This document shows positions 43,366-51,999 of a DNA stretch of 64,000 bases, piece by piece (within the stretch, counting starts at the first letter, position 1; each line of letters begins with the position of its first letter). The stretch is from Candidatus Nitrososphaera gargensis Ga9.2 (GTDB lineage: Archaea; Thermoproteota; Nitrososphaeria; Nitrososphaerales; Nitrososphaeraceae), in NCBI RefSeq assembly GCF_000303155.1, contig NC_018719.1, forward strand, positions 2,418,001 to 2,482,000, written 5' to 3'. The translations under genes were made by a program, and so were the position numbers. Under the pieces are notes generated by a model. It saw nothing but the letters and a program-made list of their open reading frames with translations. It searched no databases and had not been told where the DNA came from.

Positions 43366-44712
43366 ATGAGCGAAGTGGATGAAGACAATGATTCTAGGAC
43401 AATTATCCCCTATGTGGGCGTGGACAGGGTCATTGAAACAGTTCAAGCATTATACAAGGCACATGCCCGGGAAATAGGAATATCAGAGCTCGCTACCCTG
43501 ATAGACTGCAAAGTGAGCAACATCAATGACGTGAGCCTAGCCATGGGTCTTCCGGGGTTATCAGAGACAGTAAATGGAAAAATCGTACTAACTAGCGAAG
43601 GTATGGTCTTTGCGCAGGCAATGGCTTCAAATGAGGAAGAGAAGGCAAAGCAGATAATCAAAGCCGCTGTCGGCAAGTCTGAAGTTTTGAAATTTGTAAA
43701 GTCACTGCTAGAGGCGCGCTCTGAAATCTCAGGCGAAGAGATAGGCCGCGCGCTGATGGATCGGTTCAAGAAGAACTGGAAAGATGTGAGGACATACCGC
43801 GCATTTGGAAACAGTTGTGCTTCGATCATTTCGTTCGCCGGGTATGGCTACTTTGGCAACGGCGTTCTGTCGCTAAATGCCGTGACAAAGAAGGCGAAGT
43901 CAGACATCTATCCGCCAGAGATAGGGTATAACCCGATGATCAGTCTGTTGACTGTGCTGAACGGCTACGAGAGGGCAAAGCTCTCGGAGCTATCTCAGAA
44001 GTTGGGCACTGGAGATCGGTCATTGTGGGCCCACTTGGCCATTTGCGGGGCTTTGGGTCTCGTGGAGAAGGATCTGAGCGGATCGTATCGCATTACCGAG
44101 ACTGGAAGGAAGCTTCTGGACCCCACTCTGTCAGCAGACAAGAAATCTGACATATTCAGGGCATGCCTCTATGGCAGCCATTATGCTGATGTCATTCGCA
44201 AAATGGCATCTGCTGACAGGGACCTCACAGCCAATGACATAGGCGGGATTCTGACATTCCATCTCAAAAGGGATTGGTCGCCAGACACAAAGGAAATCTA
44301 TGGGAAGAAGTTTTTGACATGGCTCAATGCCGCCAACCTTGCGGTAAAAAGTCAGAGAGGGTTATACAGGGTCAAGAGCGACGAGGCCGCGACTATTGTG
44401 GCTGCCGAGGTAAGCCAGCCAAAGACCGAAAAGATCGACTACCTGCCTATCTTCGAAATCGGGCGACATCTGGGCGCCTTAGAAGCGTTGGCCGAGGATG
44501 ACAGGAGCAAGTCTTTCTCTGACAAGGTCGCTGGCCTGAAACTGTTGTTGCAGGATCATCCTGATCTGGGCATGCTTATTGACATGCTCAAGACCAATTA
44601 CGAGCTTGCAATCGCATCAAACAACCCGTCCATATTCAAAACAAATCTGGACTTCGTACGGCAGAAGATCAAGGAGCGCATGAAGCTCGAAGCAATGGAG
44701 GTGTCGCTATGA
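43366..44712 (+). CDS. Multi-winged-helix protein, first gene of unknown operon
   Basis: The 448-residue protein seems to contain two copies of a two-part module. Part one is a winged helix (EIGISELATLIDCKVSNIND...; RAKLSELSQKLGTGDRSLWA...). Part two has the pattern E/N-x-I-G-x-x-L-x(5)-K-x-x-W (GEEIGRALMDRFKKNWKDVR; ANDIGGILTFHLKRDWSPDT). The C-terminus is helical. I recall similar modules beside restriction- or ATPase-like systems in bacteria, but cannot name the family. Its stop overlaps the next gene (ATGA), marking an operon to 46177. Confidence 0.6.
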   Translation: MSEVDEDNDSRTIIPYVGVDRVIETVQALYKAHAREIGISELATLIDCKVSNINDVSLAMGLPGLSETVNGKIVLTSEGMVFAQAMASNEEEKAKQIIKAAVGKSEVLKFVKSLLEARSEISGEEIGRALMDRFKKNWKDVRTYRAFGNSCASIISFAGYGYFGNGVLSLNAVTKKAKSDIYPPEIGYNPMISLLTVLNGYERAKLSELSQKLGTGDRSLWAHLAICGALGLVEKDLSGSYRITETGRKLLDPTLSADKKSDIFRACLYGSHYADVIRKMASADRDLTANDIGGILTFHLKRDWSPDTKEIYGKKFLTWLNAANLAVKSQRGLYRVKSDEAATIVAAEVSQPKTEKIDYLPIFEIGRHLGALEALAEDDRSKSFSDKVAGLKLLLQDHPDLGMLIDMLKTNYELAIASNNPSIFKTNLDFVRQKIKERMKLEAMEVSL

Positions 44713-45408
44713 CGGAGCAATTGAAGACAATTCAGGAAATAGTCCTACCCGGTCAAAAATCTGAAGATGGAAAAACAGATTGAAGTCATCAAGGGCTAAG
44801 TCTTTTATTATGAGAAGCACGGCACAGGCGCTTCGTACAAGGACATTGCGTCCGTGGTAAACGCGAGCCTGTCAAACGTGAGCGAATGCCTGAAGTTCTG
44901 GAAGAGCCTCGGCATGCTTGAGGACCAAGATGGGAAAAGTAAGCCATCACAAACCTTGACAGCAATAGTGCAAAAGATGGAATGGGGCTCTGATGATGAC
45001 GGCTGGAAACTGTTCAGAGACGCAATAGGCAGCTCGTGGTTTGTATCAAGTCTGGCTGTTGCCTTCAGACTGAAAAAGTCACTGAGCGAAGACGAGATCC
45101 TTAACACGCTCGGCTTGACGTCCAAGCTCCCCGATAGGGAGAAGGTGGAGAAGCCGTTGAAGAATCTGATTCAGCTCCTGAACATATCCAAAATCCTGAT
45201 TCCTGGCGATGATGGCAGGTATACTCTAAATCCTGACATAGCGTCAAGGCAATCTACAGGAACTAACATGGTCGTCGATGACAGCAAGCAGATGGCTCAG
45301 GTGAGAATCGGTGGCGATACTTACGTCGTAGAGGTAGAGGCACTGAGGGACTTTGTCAAGGCCAACGGCAAGACCGTAGACACGAACGTCAATTCTGTGG
45401 GTGGCTAA
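44709..45408 (+). pseudogene. Second operon gene, frameshift plus nonsense
   Basis: ATG 44709 (MTEQLKTIQEIVLPG) loses frame at the AAAAA run 44755-44759; dropping one A leads to MEKQIEVIKG, which meets TAA at 44797-44799, after which VFYYEKHGTGASYKDIASVV continues to 45408. That part is a winged-helix domain (NASLSNVSECLKFWKSLGML) with a helical C-terminus. Two lesions argue against a simple read error. A shortened protein from GTG 44854 is possible. Confidence 0.6.
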
Positions 45409-45862
45409 AGTGACCAAAGCGCAGACTGCACAGGAATACAGGGTACAGAAAGTCACTGCAAAGGTGATTATGGAGGTCGTCGAAGGATGCTCACATTCTG
45501 GTCTGAGCGTGAAGGACGCTGCGGAGTATGTAGGCGTTTCAGTCGAATATGCGCGTCGAGCCGTGGACATCGCGACCCAATTTGGCATGCCGGTAGAGTC
45601 AAGCGGCACATATTCGCTGGCACCAGACGTAGAGAATGTGGCAAAGGCTGACGAGGAACAAAAACGCATCATCTTCAGAAAGTATCTCCAGCGTTATGAG
45701 CCAATCATAATTTTCATCTCGCTTCTCTCAAAGGGCAATAATCCTGAGGTCGCTGCGAGAAAGGTTGGCGTGATATATGCGATTAACAACGGTAAGGACA
45801 ACATAGAGAACATGTTCTTGGAATGGGGAAGGTATGCTGGTATAATCGAGGAATCAGAATGA
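45401..45862 (+). CDS. Winged-helix protein, third operon gene
   Basis: GTG 45401 overlaps the end of the previous frame by 8 bp. The 153-residue product has an HTH (GLSVKDAAEYVGVSVEYARR AVDIATQFGMPV), then a helical domain (RIIFRKYLQRYEPIIIFISL, NPEVAARKVGVIYAINNGKD). Likely DNA binding within the same complex or regulatory circuit as its neighbours. Confidence 0.6.
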   Translation: MAKVTKAQTAQEYRVQKVTAKVIMEVVEGCSHSGLSVKDAAEYVGVSVEYARRAVDIATQFGMPVESSGTYSLAPDVENVAKADEEQKRIIFRKYLQRYEPIIIFISLLSKGNNPEVAARKVGVIYAINNGKDNIENMFLEWGRYAGIIEESE

Positions 45863-45877
45863 AACATAGTCCTTAAG

Positions 45878-46177
45878 GTGCCTGCAGAGGGGCTGCCGGG
45901 CGAAAGCATGAGGAGTCTCTTGGAGGCGATGCAGAACGATGTGACCGCGCGGCTCTACATATCCAACAAACTCGGGACAGACGTCTTCGGCTTCCTGAAG
46001 CACGATGAGGTAGAGCTCTTTGTGTCGGCCATTGCAAAGCATAAGGCGGATCCGAGAACATCAGTGGGTGAAGCGGGACAGGCTTTTGAAGATGTCTTGC
46101 GACGCATCGACACGGATAAGGGCGTAGACATGACGCCTTGCAAGGGGATACAAGAGCTTGCGGATAGGCACTGTTAA
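45878..46177 (+). CDS. Fourth operon gene, helical protein with doubtful 5' end
   Basis: The frame GLPGESMRSLLEAMQNDVTA... FLKHDEVELFVSAIAKHKAD is well formed. The ATG at 45859 overlaps the previous stop (ATGA) but is out of frame by one base; removing one A of the AAA at 45862-45864 would give MNIVLKVPAEGLPGE, an ideal coupled start. As it stands translation must begin at GTG 45878, or the gene is frameshifted. Function unknown. Confidence 0.5.
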   Translation: MPAEGLPGESMRSLLEAMQNDVTARLYISNKLGTDVFGFLKHDEVELFVSAIAKHKADPRTSVGEAGQAFEDVLRRIDTDKGVDMTPCKGIQELADRHC

Positions 46178-46399
46178 CTTACCGTCGGCTGAGCATTTGT
46201 CTCATATATCCTTGAACAGACGACAAGTTAGCAGCACCCCACCATTACAAGCTTGTTTCAGAGTAGAACGTCGTTATATGGTTGCTTGAAGAATAAAATC
46301 TGTGTTTTCTGTGATATCACTTCCAAAACATCATATCAGATATGCCCAGCAATGATTAATAGACTGATCTGCTTGAATCCCTGAAAAGTGTGTGGCGAC

Positions 46400-47902
46400 A
46401 TGAAATCCAATAACCCTGTCATAAACCAGATTCTCGATGCTTACAAACCTGTATGGTCCATAAATCACGCCACTTCTCTAATGGGCTGGGACTTTGAGAC
46501 CTATATGCCCAGGAAAGGCACTGAAGAAAGAGGAGTGGCCGATTCTCAACTTCACCTGCTGCATAAGCAGCTTTTGCTAAGCAAAGATTTTGTTGATCTT
46601 GTCGAATTAGCAAAGAAACAGCAGGATGGCCTTAACGATGTAGAGAAGGGAATCGTACGAGTGCTTGACAGGGACATAACCAGGCAGTTAAAGATACCAA
46701 AAGAGTTGACCGAAGCAGAGTCTTTGGAAAGAATAAGGGGCAACATGGTCTGGAGGCAGGCGAGAGAAAAATCTGATTTCAAGATGTATGAGCCCTATCT
46801 CAAAAAGATGATAGAAATAAAGAAGCAAGTCGCTGACAAGATAGGCTATGAAAAGCATCCATATGACGTGCTTTTGGATACATTTGAAGAAGAGCTTACA
46901 GTAGATGATTTGGACAAGGTATTCGGAGTGCTGACTCCGCAAATTCAGAAAATATTGAAAAAGCTCGTAGATTCAGGCAGCCCGTTTTGCAAGGAGAGCA
47001 ACCTTGGAAAATCAAAATATGACGTTCAAAAAGTTGATGAGCTCAATCGTGAACTTTTGAATCTCCTGCAATATGATATGGAACGTTTCAGAATGGATGT
47101 ATCCACCCATCCTTTTACTGAAGCTATGGGTCTCAATGACGTCAGAATAACTACTCGATATGAGGGAACTGATTTCAAAAGGTCGATATCTAGTACTATC
47201 CATGAAGCCGGTCATGCCTTGTACCATCTGCAGTGCGATCAGTCATTCTCTGTCACTCCTGTTGAAGGTGGATCTTCGCTAGGACTTCATGAATCTCAGT
47301 CAAGGTTTTGGGAGAACATTGTAGGCAGAAGCCGGCCTTTTGTTCAATTGATAGCTCCCTTGATTAGAAAGCAAGTAAGTTTTGCAAACCAAGCTACAGA
47401 TGGGGACCTGTACCTGTATTTCAATAATGTCAAGCCTGATTACATACGAGTCGACGCCGACGAAGTTACTTACAATCTCCATATAGCAATAAGGTACGAG
47501 ATAGAGAAGAAAATATTTGGAGATGAGCTAAACATCTCTGAAATTCCTGGATTCTGGAACGATAGAATGGAGCAGCTGCTTGGAGTGAGACCAACCGAGG
47601 ACTCGCAGGGCGTACTTCAAGATACTCATTGGAGCAGTGGCCTCTTTGGCTATTTCCCTACTTACACTTTAGGGAATTTGGTTTCTGCGATCATTGCTGC
47701 AAAGCTGCGCAAAGACCTGAAGAATTACGAGGAAAACATCAGGAAGGGAGATTTTGAGCCCATCAAAGAATGGTTAAGACTAAAAATACATCAACACGGA
47801 TCTGTTTATGCACCAAAAATGCTTCTTAAGAATACCTTCAATGAAGAATATAATCCAGATTACTTCGTGACCTATTTAGAGACCAAATACCTTGGGTCTT
47901 AA
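46400..47902 (+). CDS. M32-family metallocarboxypeptidase (carboxypeptidase Taq)
   Basis: A thermostable-type zinc carboxypeptidase of about 500 residues that trims C-terminal residues from peptides. The zinc motif is STIHEAGHALYHLQ (HExxH), with the third ligand in LGLHESQSRFWEN and downstream family blocks VDADEVTYNLHIAIRYEIEK and GVLQDTHWSSGLFGYFPTYT. I start it at ATG 46400 (MKSNNPVINQIL) rather than GTG 46388. Cytosolic; stands alone. Confidence 0.93.
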   Translation: MKSNNPVINQILDAYKPVWSINHATSLMGWDFETYMPRKGTEERGVADSQLHLLHKQLLLSKDFVDLVELAKKQQDGLNDVEKGIVRVLDRDITRQLKIPKELTEAESLERIRGNMVWRQAREKSDFKMYEPYLKKMIEIKKQVADKIGYEKHPYDVLLDTFEEELTVDDLDKVFGVLTPQIQKILKKLVDSGSPFCKESNLGKSKYDVQKVDELNRELLNLLQYDMERFRMDVSTHPFTEAMGLNDVRITTRYEGTDFKRSISSTIHEAGHALYHLQCDQSFSVTPVEGGSSLGLHESQSRFWENIVGRSRPFVQLIAPLIRKQVSFANQATDGDLYLYFNNVKPDYIRVDADEVTYNLHIAIRYEIEKKIFGDELNISEIPGFWNDRMEQLLGVRPTEDSQGVLQDTHWSSGLFGYFPTYTLGNLVSAIIAAKLRKDLKNYEENIRKGDFEPIKEWLRLKIHQHGSVYAPKMLLKNTFNEEYNPDYFVTYLETKYLGS

Positions 47903-48087
47903 ATGGCTTGAAAAAAGATAGCTGTGGGTAAAAATATGAGCAGTCTCTTAGCATGCGATGTTTGGCTGGGAAAAGAAGCAGGAGCAAGCGCCGCCCTCTA
48001 GAACCACGTATTGCCATGTCATTTGCACCTTAAATAAAACATTGATAAAGTAACAAGTCTTTAATAGCATGCCAAAAATTCTCATGC

Positions 48088-48336
48088 ATGACGCTTGCCT
48101 TCGTATTTGTTGATTGTGCGCAACACCAGCACTCTGCATCCATCGGGAGAGCATTAAGAGAGGTGCAGGGCGTTCTTGAAGTCTATTCTACGACTGGCGT
48201 CTATGACTTGATAGTGAAGGTGTCAGCAGATGACGAAACAAAATTGCAAGCCATAATTGCGAGCATAAAGAGTGTCAGCGGGGTAATGTCTGCTATTACG
48301 AACATAGTATACAGCGCCCATGAAGCTTCTGCCTAA
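48088..48336 (+). CDS. Stand-alone Lrp/AsnC ligand-binding (RAM) domain protein
   Basis: The 82-residue product is just the RAM fold: MTLAFVFVDCAQHQHSASIG, RALREVQGVLEVYSTTGVYD, LIVKVSADDETKLQAIIASI, VMSAITNIVYSAH. There is no helix-turn-helix. Such proteins may bind amino acids and join full-length Lrp regulators such as the one at 54555. An upstream out-of-frame ATG at 48069 is ignored. Confidence 0.8.
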   Translation: MTLAFVFVDCAQHQHSASIGRALREVQGVLEVYSTTGVYDLIVKVSADDETKLQAIIASIKSVSGVMSAITNIVYSAHEASA

Positions 48337-48409
48337 AAGCAATAAGGCAATGACATGAAAATCCTGTAGCATCATGTCCTTCCTGCTCAAGATGTTTTAT
48401 CTTCTTCTA

Positions 48410-48850
48410 CTACCGGTTGCTTGCATCATCAGCTCTCTCTTCCAAAGAGCCTTTGGCACCATGCAATCGCTTGCTATGAGAGCCAATGTTGACTGCTTCT
48501 GAATGGTAGCCTATATTCATCCCATCTTGCCCTTCTCTTGGAGGATTTGCCACTTCCGAGTGGTAGCCAATCTTCATGCCGTCATTTTGATTGGGCCTTT
48601 GGGGATTTGCGCGCTCGGAGTGATAGCCAACTTGCATGCCAGCGACATCTTCTTCTGTTTTGCTTGTATTTGCCACTTCTGAATGGTAACCAATTTCCAT
48701 CCCTTCATTTGCCCCTGTTTCACTGATCAATTCCGGCGGGTTTGCGGCTTCTGAATGGTATCCAACCCGTGCTCCATTCTTTGTTGGGTTTGCTTCTGCA
48801 GCCTTCTTTTTCTTTCTCTTGCCGTGTCTTTGATTTCTGTGGCCCGCCAA
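48410..48850 (-). CDS. GYHSE-repeat protein
   Basis: The 146-residue product starts with a basic segment (GHRNQRHGKRKKKK), followed by five tandem units of about 22-25 residues, each centred on (I/V)GYHSE(A/V/R)(A/V)NP. Unit cores fall near residues 29, 53, 74, 93 and 112; spacing residues are acidic and vary. The C-terminus is short and charged. TTG 48850 is the only start after an in-frame TGA. The invariant Gly-Tyr-His-Ser-Glu could bind metal or nucleotide or be a modification site. It precedes nothing in operon. Confidence 0.6.
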   Translation of the reverse strand: MAGHRNQRHGKRKKKKAAEANPTKNGARVGYHSEAANPPELISETGANEGMEIGYHSEVANTSKTEEDVAGMQVGYHSERANPQRPNQNDGMKIGYHSEVANPPREGQDGMNIGYHSEAVNIGSHSKRLHGAKGSLEERADDASNR

Positions 48851-48871
48851 ATGGCATCATCCCATTCGCAC

Positions 48872-50158
48872 CTAGGTCGCAGGGATCTTGTACCACGGCC
48901 TCCTTGGCCAGAGGAACCATTTCACTATCAGCGAAATTCCAACGAACCAGCCTATGACTATTATTGGCTCTATCCAGTTTGGATTGTTGGTCCCAGGTTG
49001 TATCCCCATGGCCGGCTCAAGACCAAAGAGCAGGATCGCACCTATGGCAGCAGGCATGATAGCCGTAAACGCTATCATCAGTGTTATCGCATCTTTGAAT
49101 GCCCTTGCCAAATCGCGGTAGGTGCCATGGGGTTGCCTCCACTTATCTGCTGCAAGCCACTTTTGCATGCCCCCTGTGTACCAGTAAACCATGCCCATAA
49201 AGAATGTCGCACCAATGATGTTGCCAAGGGTAACTGGGACTAGGTTGTTCCACATGGCCTGACCCCATGTATAGTCCGCGCCTTGCCATATTGCAGCAGA
49301 CAGTACCCAGTGGTTTACGATGCTGTGTTCAAACCCTGTGGCAAAGAACGTGCCCAATGGGAACGATATCAACAGAATCTTTGCGATAACCTCCTGCGTC
49401 CTGAATGCTCCCCATACAGCCATAGTCACCATCCAGTTGGCAAATATCGCCCTCCAGAACAGCTGGTCCCACGTCAAAACGTTGACCTTTAGATTTCCTA
49501 CGTTTACAAGGAAGTTTGTAAAAGCCTCGCCATAACCCGGGCCTGCCAACATGAGAGCCCCTACAATTATCATCCACCCAATGACCACTCCGGATATCCA
49601 GTGACCGGCATGCGTGATGCTCCACTGGTAAAATACTTCTCTCCATTTGGCCTGACCTGTCATCAGAGATATGCCCGAGGTCATGTAGTCTCCAGTCACA
49701 AGATTGGCTCCCAGGATGATTACAGCTACCAGCGACGTTCCGGGAAAGACAACGAACATGAGGAATCTGCCCAGTCCAGGCGACAGATCCGGCGCAACAG
49801 CAGCCATGATCACAAAGGCAAACAATGCAGCAAACGCAAGATAGCTCATGGCCTGCCAGCCCATTAGAATGCCTTGGGCAGGATTCACCTTGCATTTTGC
49901 AACGCCCAGGTTGCTCAGTGTCTTTAGCGTGTCTGGCAAACCAAAGATGCCTGCCAAAAGCCGAGGGGAAGGCGGCGTCTCTGCTTCTGGCGATGGCGGA
50001 ACAACCTGGGCAGGCGGCGAAGACGGTGGTGGAGGGTTCATTGAAGAATGTCCCGGCAACGGATTTGAAGATGTGGAAGGTGGTGATGCCCCTTCAGCCG
50101 GACCGGAGGGAATACCGAATCCCGGAGCTGACACTTTACCATCTGACGATGAACTCAT
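48872..50158 (-). CDS. Formate/nitrite transporter (FNT) family channel
   Basis: The C-terminal 300 residues form the six-helix FNT channel, with the pore-loop blocks FPGTSLVAVIILGANLVTGD and NHWVLSAAIWQGADYTWGQA and helix NNLVPVTLGNIIGATFFMGM. An unusual N-terminal extension of about 100 residues is rich in Pro and Ser. I start at ATG 50158 (MSSSSDGKVSAPG). The substrate could be nitrite, formate or a related small anion. Cyanase lies 1.3 kb away, so cyanate is worth testing; this is inference. Confidence 0.88.
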   Translation of the reverse strand: MSSSSDGKVSAPGFGIPSGPAEGASPPSTSSNPLPGHSSMNPPPPSSPPAQVVPPSPEAETPPSPRLLAGIFGLPDTLKTLSNLGVAKCKVNPAQGILMGWQAMSYLAFAALFAFVIMAAVAPDLSPGLGRFLMFVVFPGTSLVAVIILGANLVTGDYMTSGISLMTGQAKWREVFYQWSITHAGHWISGVVIGWMIIVGALMLAGPGYGEAFTNFLVNVGNLKVNVLTWDQLFWRAIFANWMVTMAVWGAFRTQEVIAKILLISFPLGTFFATGFEHSIVNHWVLSAAIWQGADYTWGQAMWNNLVPVTLGNIIGATFFMGMVYWYTGGMQKWLAADKWRQPHGTYRDLARAFKDAITLMIAFTAIMPAAIGAILLFGLEPAMGIQPGTNNPNWIEPIIVIGWFVGISLIVKWFLWPRRPWYKIPAT

Positions 50159-50272
50159 CAGATAGCAATCTTTCCTGTGCACTTCATATCCTTAATTGTT
50201 CCATTATAGCTTATATTGGAAATTCATGGGCGCGCCGGTTCAATTCACGCACTAGCGTTAGGGCGGTGTTCG

Positions 50273-51289
50273 CTATTTTACTGCAAGGTATCGCCTTGCT
50301 ACTATGATCAAAGCTAACGTTGTTGAAGCGATGGCCAGCAATATGGAGGCACCGCCAAACTCTGGGGCTACATTGGTGCCAACAATTTCCACGGTCCTAT
50401 CTCCTGGCCCAAATTCTATTATCAACCTAGAATGCGTGTTATTTTCCACGGCAAAAAATGGCTGTTGCGATTCCCCCTGGTCAATATTGACTATAAAATC
50501 GCCACTTAGGAGTGTTTTTGGAAAGCTAATATGAATAAATGAGAGGTCTGATTCTTCACTTGATTTTGACAATCTCACTACAAGTTTCTTTTCCTCTTGA
50601 TCCAGATCCATCCCGGTAACTGAGGATGTAGAAAAGGTGTCGACAGTAAAGGCAGTTTCGTCTACGTTCAGTACATGTGACTTATGCGCCGGCGTGTCAA
50701 GGCTCATGCACAATGGATTCAAATAGCATTCAGCAATTGCCTTTCCCAGATTCCCATTATCCTCTCCCTTGGTAGATTCTGCAAAAACCCAGTCCTCAAA
50801 GGACCCGGTATCCTCGCCGTCAGGATACCTTTGCCACGTTCGATCGTCAGCAAGGGCATCGTTTAGCCCTTGTACTTCGTCTAGCAACACTCCATCTTCA
50901 AAAAGCTGCAGTCCGACCAAATAGTGATCCAGATTGGTTCGCACAGGGACAACATGATGGCTATGGGCAGGCATGGTGGGATCGCCATTGTCAGGCTTGA
51001 GCGACACGTGGGTCACATTGTCGCCTTCTTTATCCCCAGTAATGATCGTTAGATTTAGTCTAGAGAGGGGAACTGGGGTACCGCCTGTATTCAAAAGCTC
51101 AACCCAAGCTAATGGGTCATCAGCATTAGAGGGAGCGTCGATCTCTACCTCATTAATGATAATGGGAGATGAGTTTGCTTGATCATTTGCATTTACAACA
51201 GATGTAAAAGACAATAGATGAAATGACAAGCTAGCTACCGCCAATAGTAGTGGCAGCTGCCATCTCTTTGGCCACAAGGCATTCTTCAT
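50273..51289 (-). CDS. Secreted lamin-tail-like domain protein with PEFG-type anchor
   Basis: A signal peptide (PKRWQLPLLLAVASLSFHLL) is followed by a lamin-tail-like domain (SSPIIINEVEIDAP, LAWVELLNTGGTPVPLSRLN, HHVVPVRTNLDHYLVGLQLF, TWQRYPDGEDTGSFEDWVFA). The C-terminus is NVAPEFGGASILLAIAST plus TLALIIVARR, a PEFG-CTERM sorting signal. It is thus exported and anchored. Domains of this type often accompany surface enzymes; no catalytic site seen. Confidence 0.8.
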   Translation of the reverse strand: MKNALWPKRWQLPLLLAVASLSFHLLSFTSVVNANDQANSSPIIINEVEIDAPSNADDPLAWVELLNTGGTPVPLSRLNLTIITGDKEGDNVTHVSLKPDNGDPTMPAHSHHVVPVRTNLDHYLVGLQLFEDGVLLDEVQGLNDALADDRTWQRYPDGEDTGSFEDWVFAESTKGEDNGNLGKAIAECYLNPLCMSLDTPAHKSHVLNVDETAFTVDTFSTSSVTGMDLDQEEKKLVVRLSKSSEESDLSFIHISFPKTLLSGDFIVNIDQGESQQPFFAVENNTHSRLIIEFGPGDRTVEIVGTNVAPEFGGASILLAIASTTLALIIVARRYLAVK

Positions 51290-51408
51290 ACGGAATTACT
51301 TGCTTTTGACGTTATGTATTTAACAACATAATTTTGCCACGAAGCTCATCATTCTACCAGACATCGGGTTAATTGCCGGGTAAATTCGCGCACATGGTTT
51401 TTGTTTTT

Positions 51409-51419
51409 GCTATTTAAAT
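51409..51419 (+). promoter_or_regulatory. TATA-like element upstream of cynS
   Basis: GCTATTTAAAT lies about 55 bp upstream of ATG 51471; a second AT-rich box (ATAATACTTAA) lies nearer. A GGTGA motif is 10-15 nt before the start, so cynS may have a short leader with a ribosome site. Confidence 0.35.
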
Positions 51420-51470
51420 CACTTTTTTGCAATAATACTTAATGTGAGCACCTGGTGAAGTGGATATGGC

Positions 51471-51962
51471 ATGACTACGACAGAATTGGTTCCACCACAA
51501 AGTGAAAGAGAGGCTATATTGGCAGCCGTCAGATCGAAGATGAGGGAGAAGGGTCTCAACTACACAAAGCTTGCAGAGACAATTGGAAAAGACCCGATGT
51601 TCGTTGCCGCCGCATTGCACGGACAGCAGAAACTTAACCACGCAGACATTGACAAGGTAACTAGCCTGCTAGGACTTGACGGAGCTGCAAGGAAAGAACT
51701 TGCTGTCTACCCTAATAGAAGAAATTTTCCGGCCACAATCGACCCGTTCAACTACAGGCTCTTGGAAATAATTGGTGTATATGGCGATGCAATGAGGGAA
51801 ATGTTCAACGAGCTTTTCTCAGACAAGACAGGAAGAGGCGGTGACGGAATTATGAGCGCCATCGACTTTTCAATAAAGATGGAAAAAATTACCGGGAGCC
51901 ACGGAGAGCCGCGCTGCAGGATAACGCTTGATGGCAAATATCTAGAGTACAAAGAATTCTAG
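51471..51962 (+). CDS. cynS: Cyanase
   Basis: This enzyme converts cyanate and bicarbonate to ammonia and CO2, supplying ammonia directly to an ammonia oxidiser. The helix-turn-helix-like N-terminal domain (MREKGLNYTKLAETIGKDPM) and the C-terminal catalytic domain with the conserved Arg, Glu and Ser (FNYRLLEIIGVYGDAMREMF, GGDGIMSAIDFSIKM) are complete. Cyanase is rare in archaea and known from Nitrososphaera gargensis, where cyanate supports growth. An FNT channel gene is close by. Confidence 0.95.
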   Translation: MTTTELVPPQSEREAILAAVRSKMREKGLNYTKLAETIGKDPMFVAAALHGQQKLNHADIDKVTSLLGLDGAARKELAVYPNRRNFPATIDPFNYRLLEIIGVYGDAMREMFNELFSDKTGRGGDGIMSAIDFSIKMEKITGSHGEPRCRITLDGKYLEYKEF

Positions 51963-51999
51963 ATCCGTGCCGCCTCTCTTTTTTCATTTTTTCTTACTG

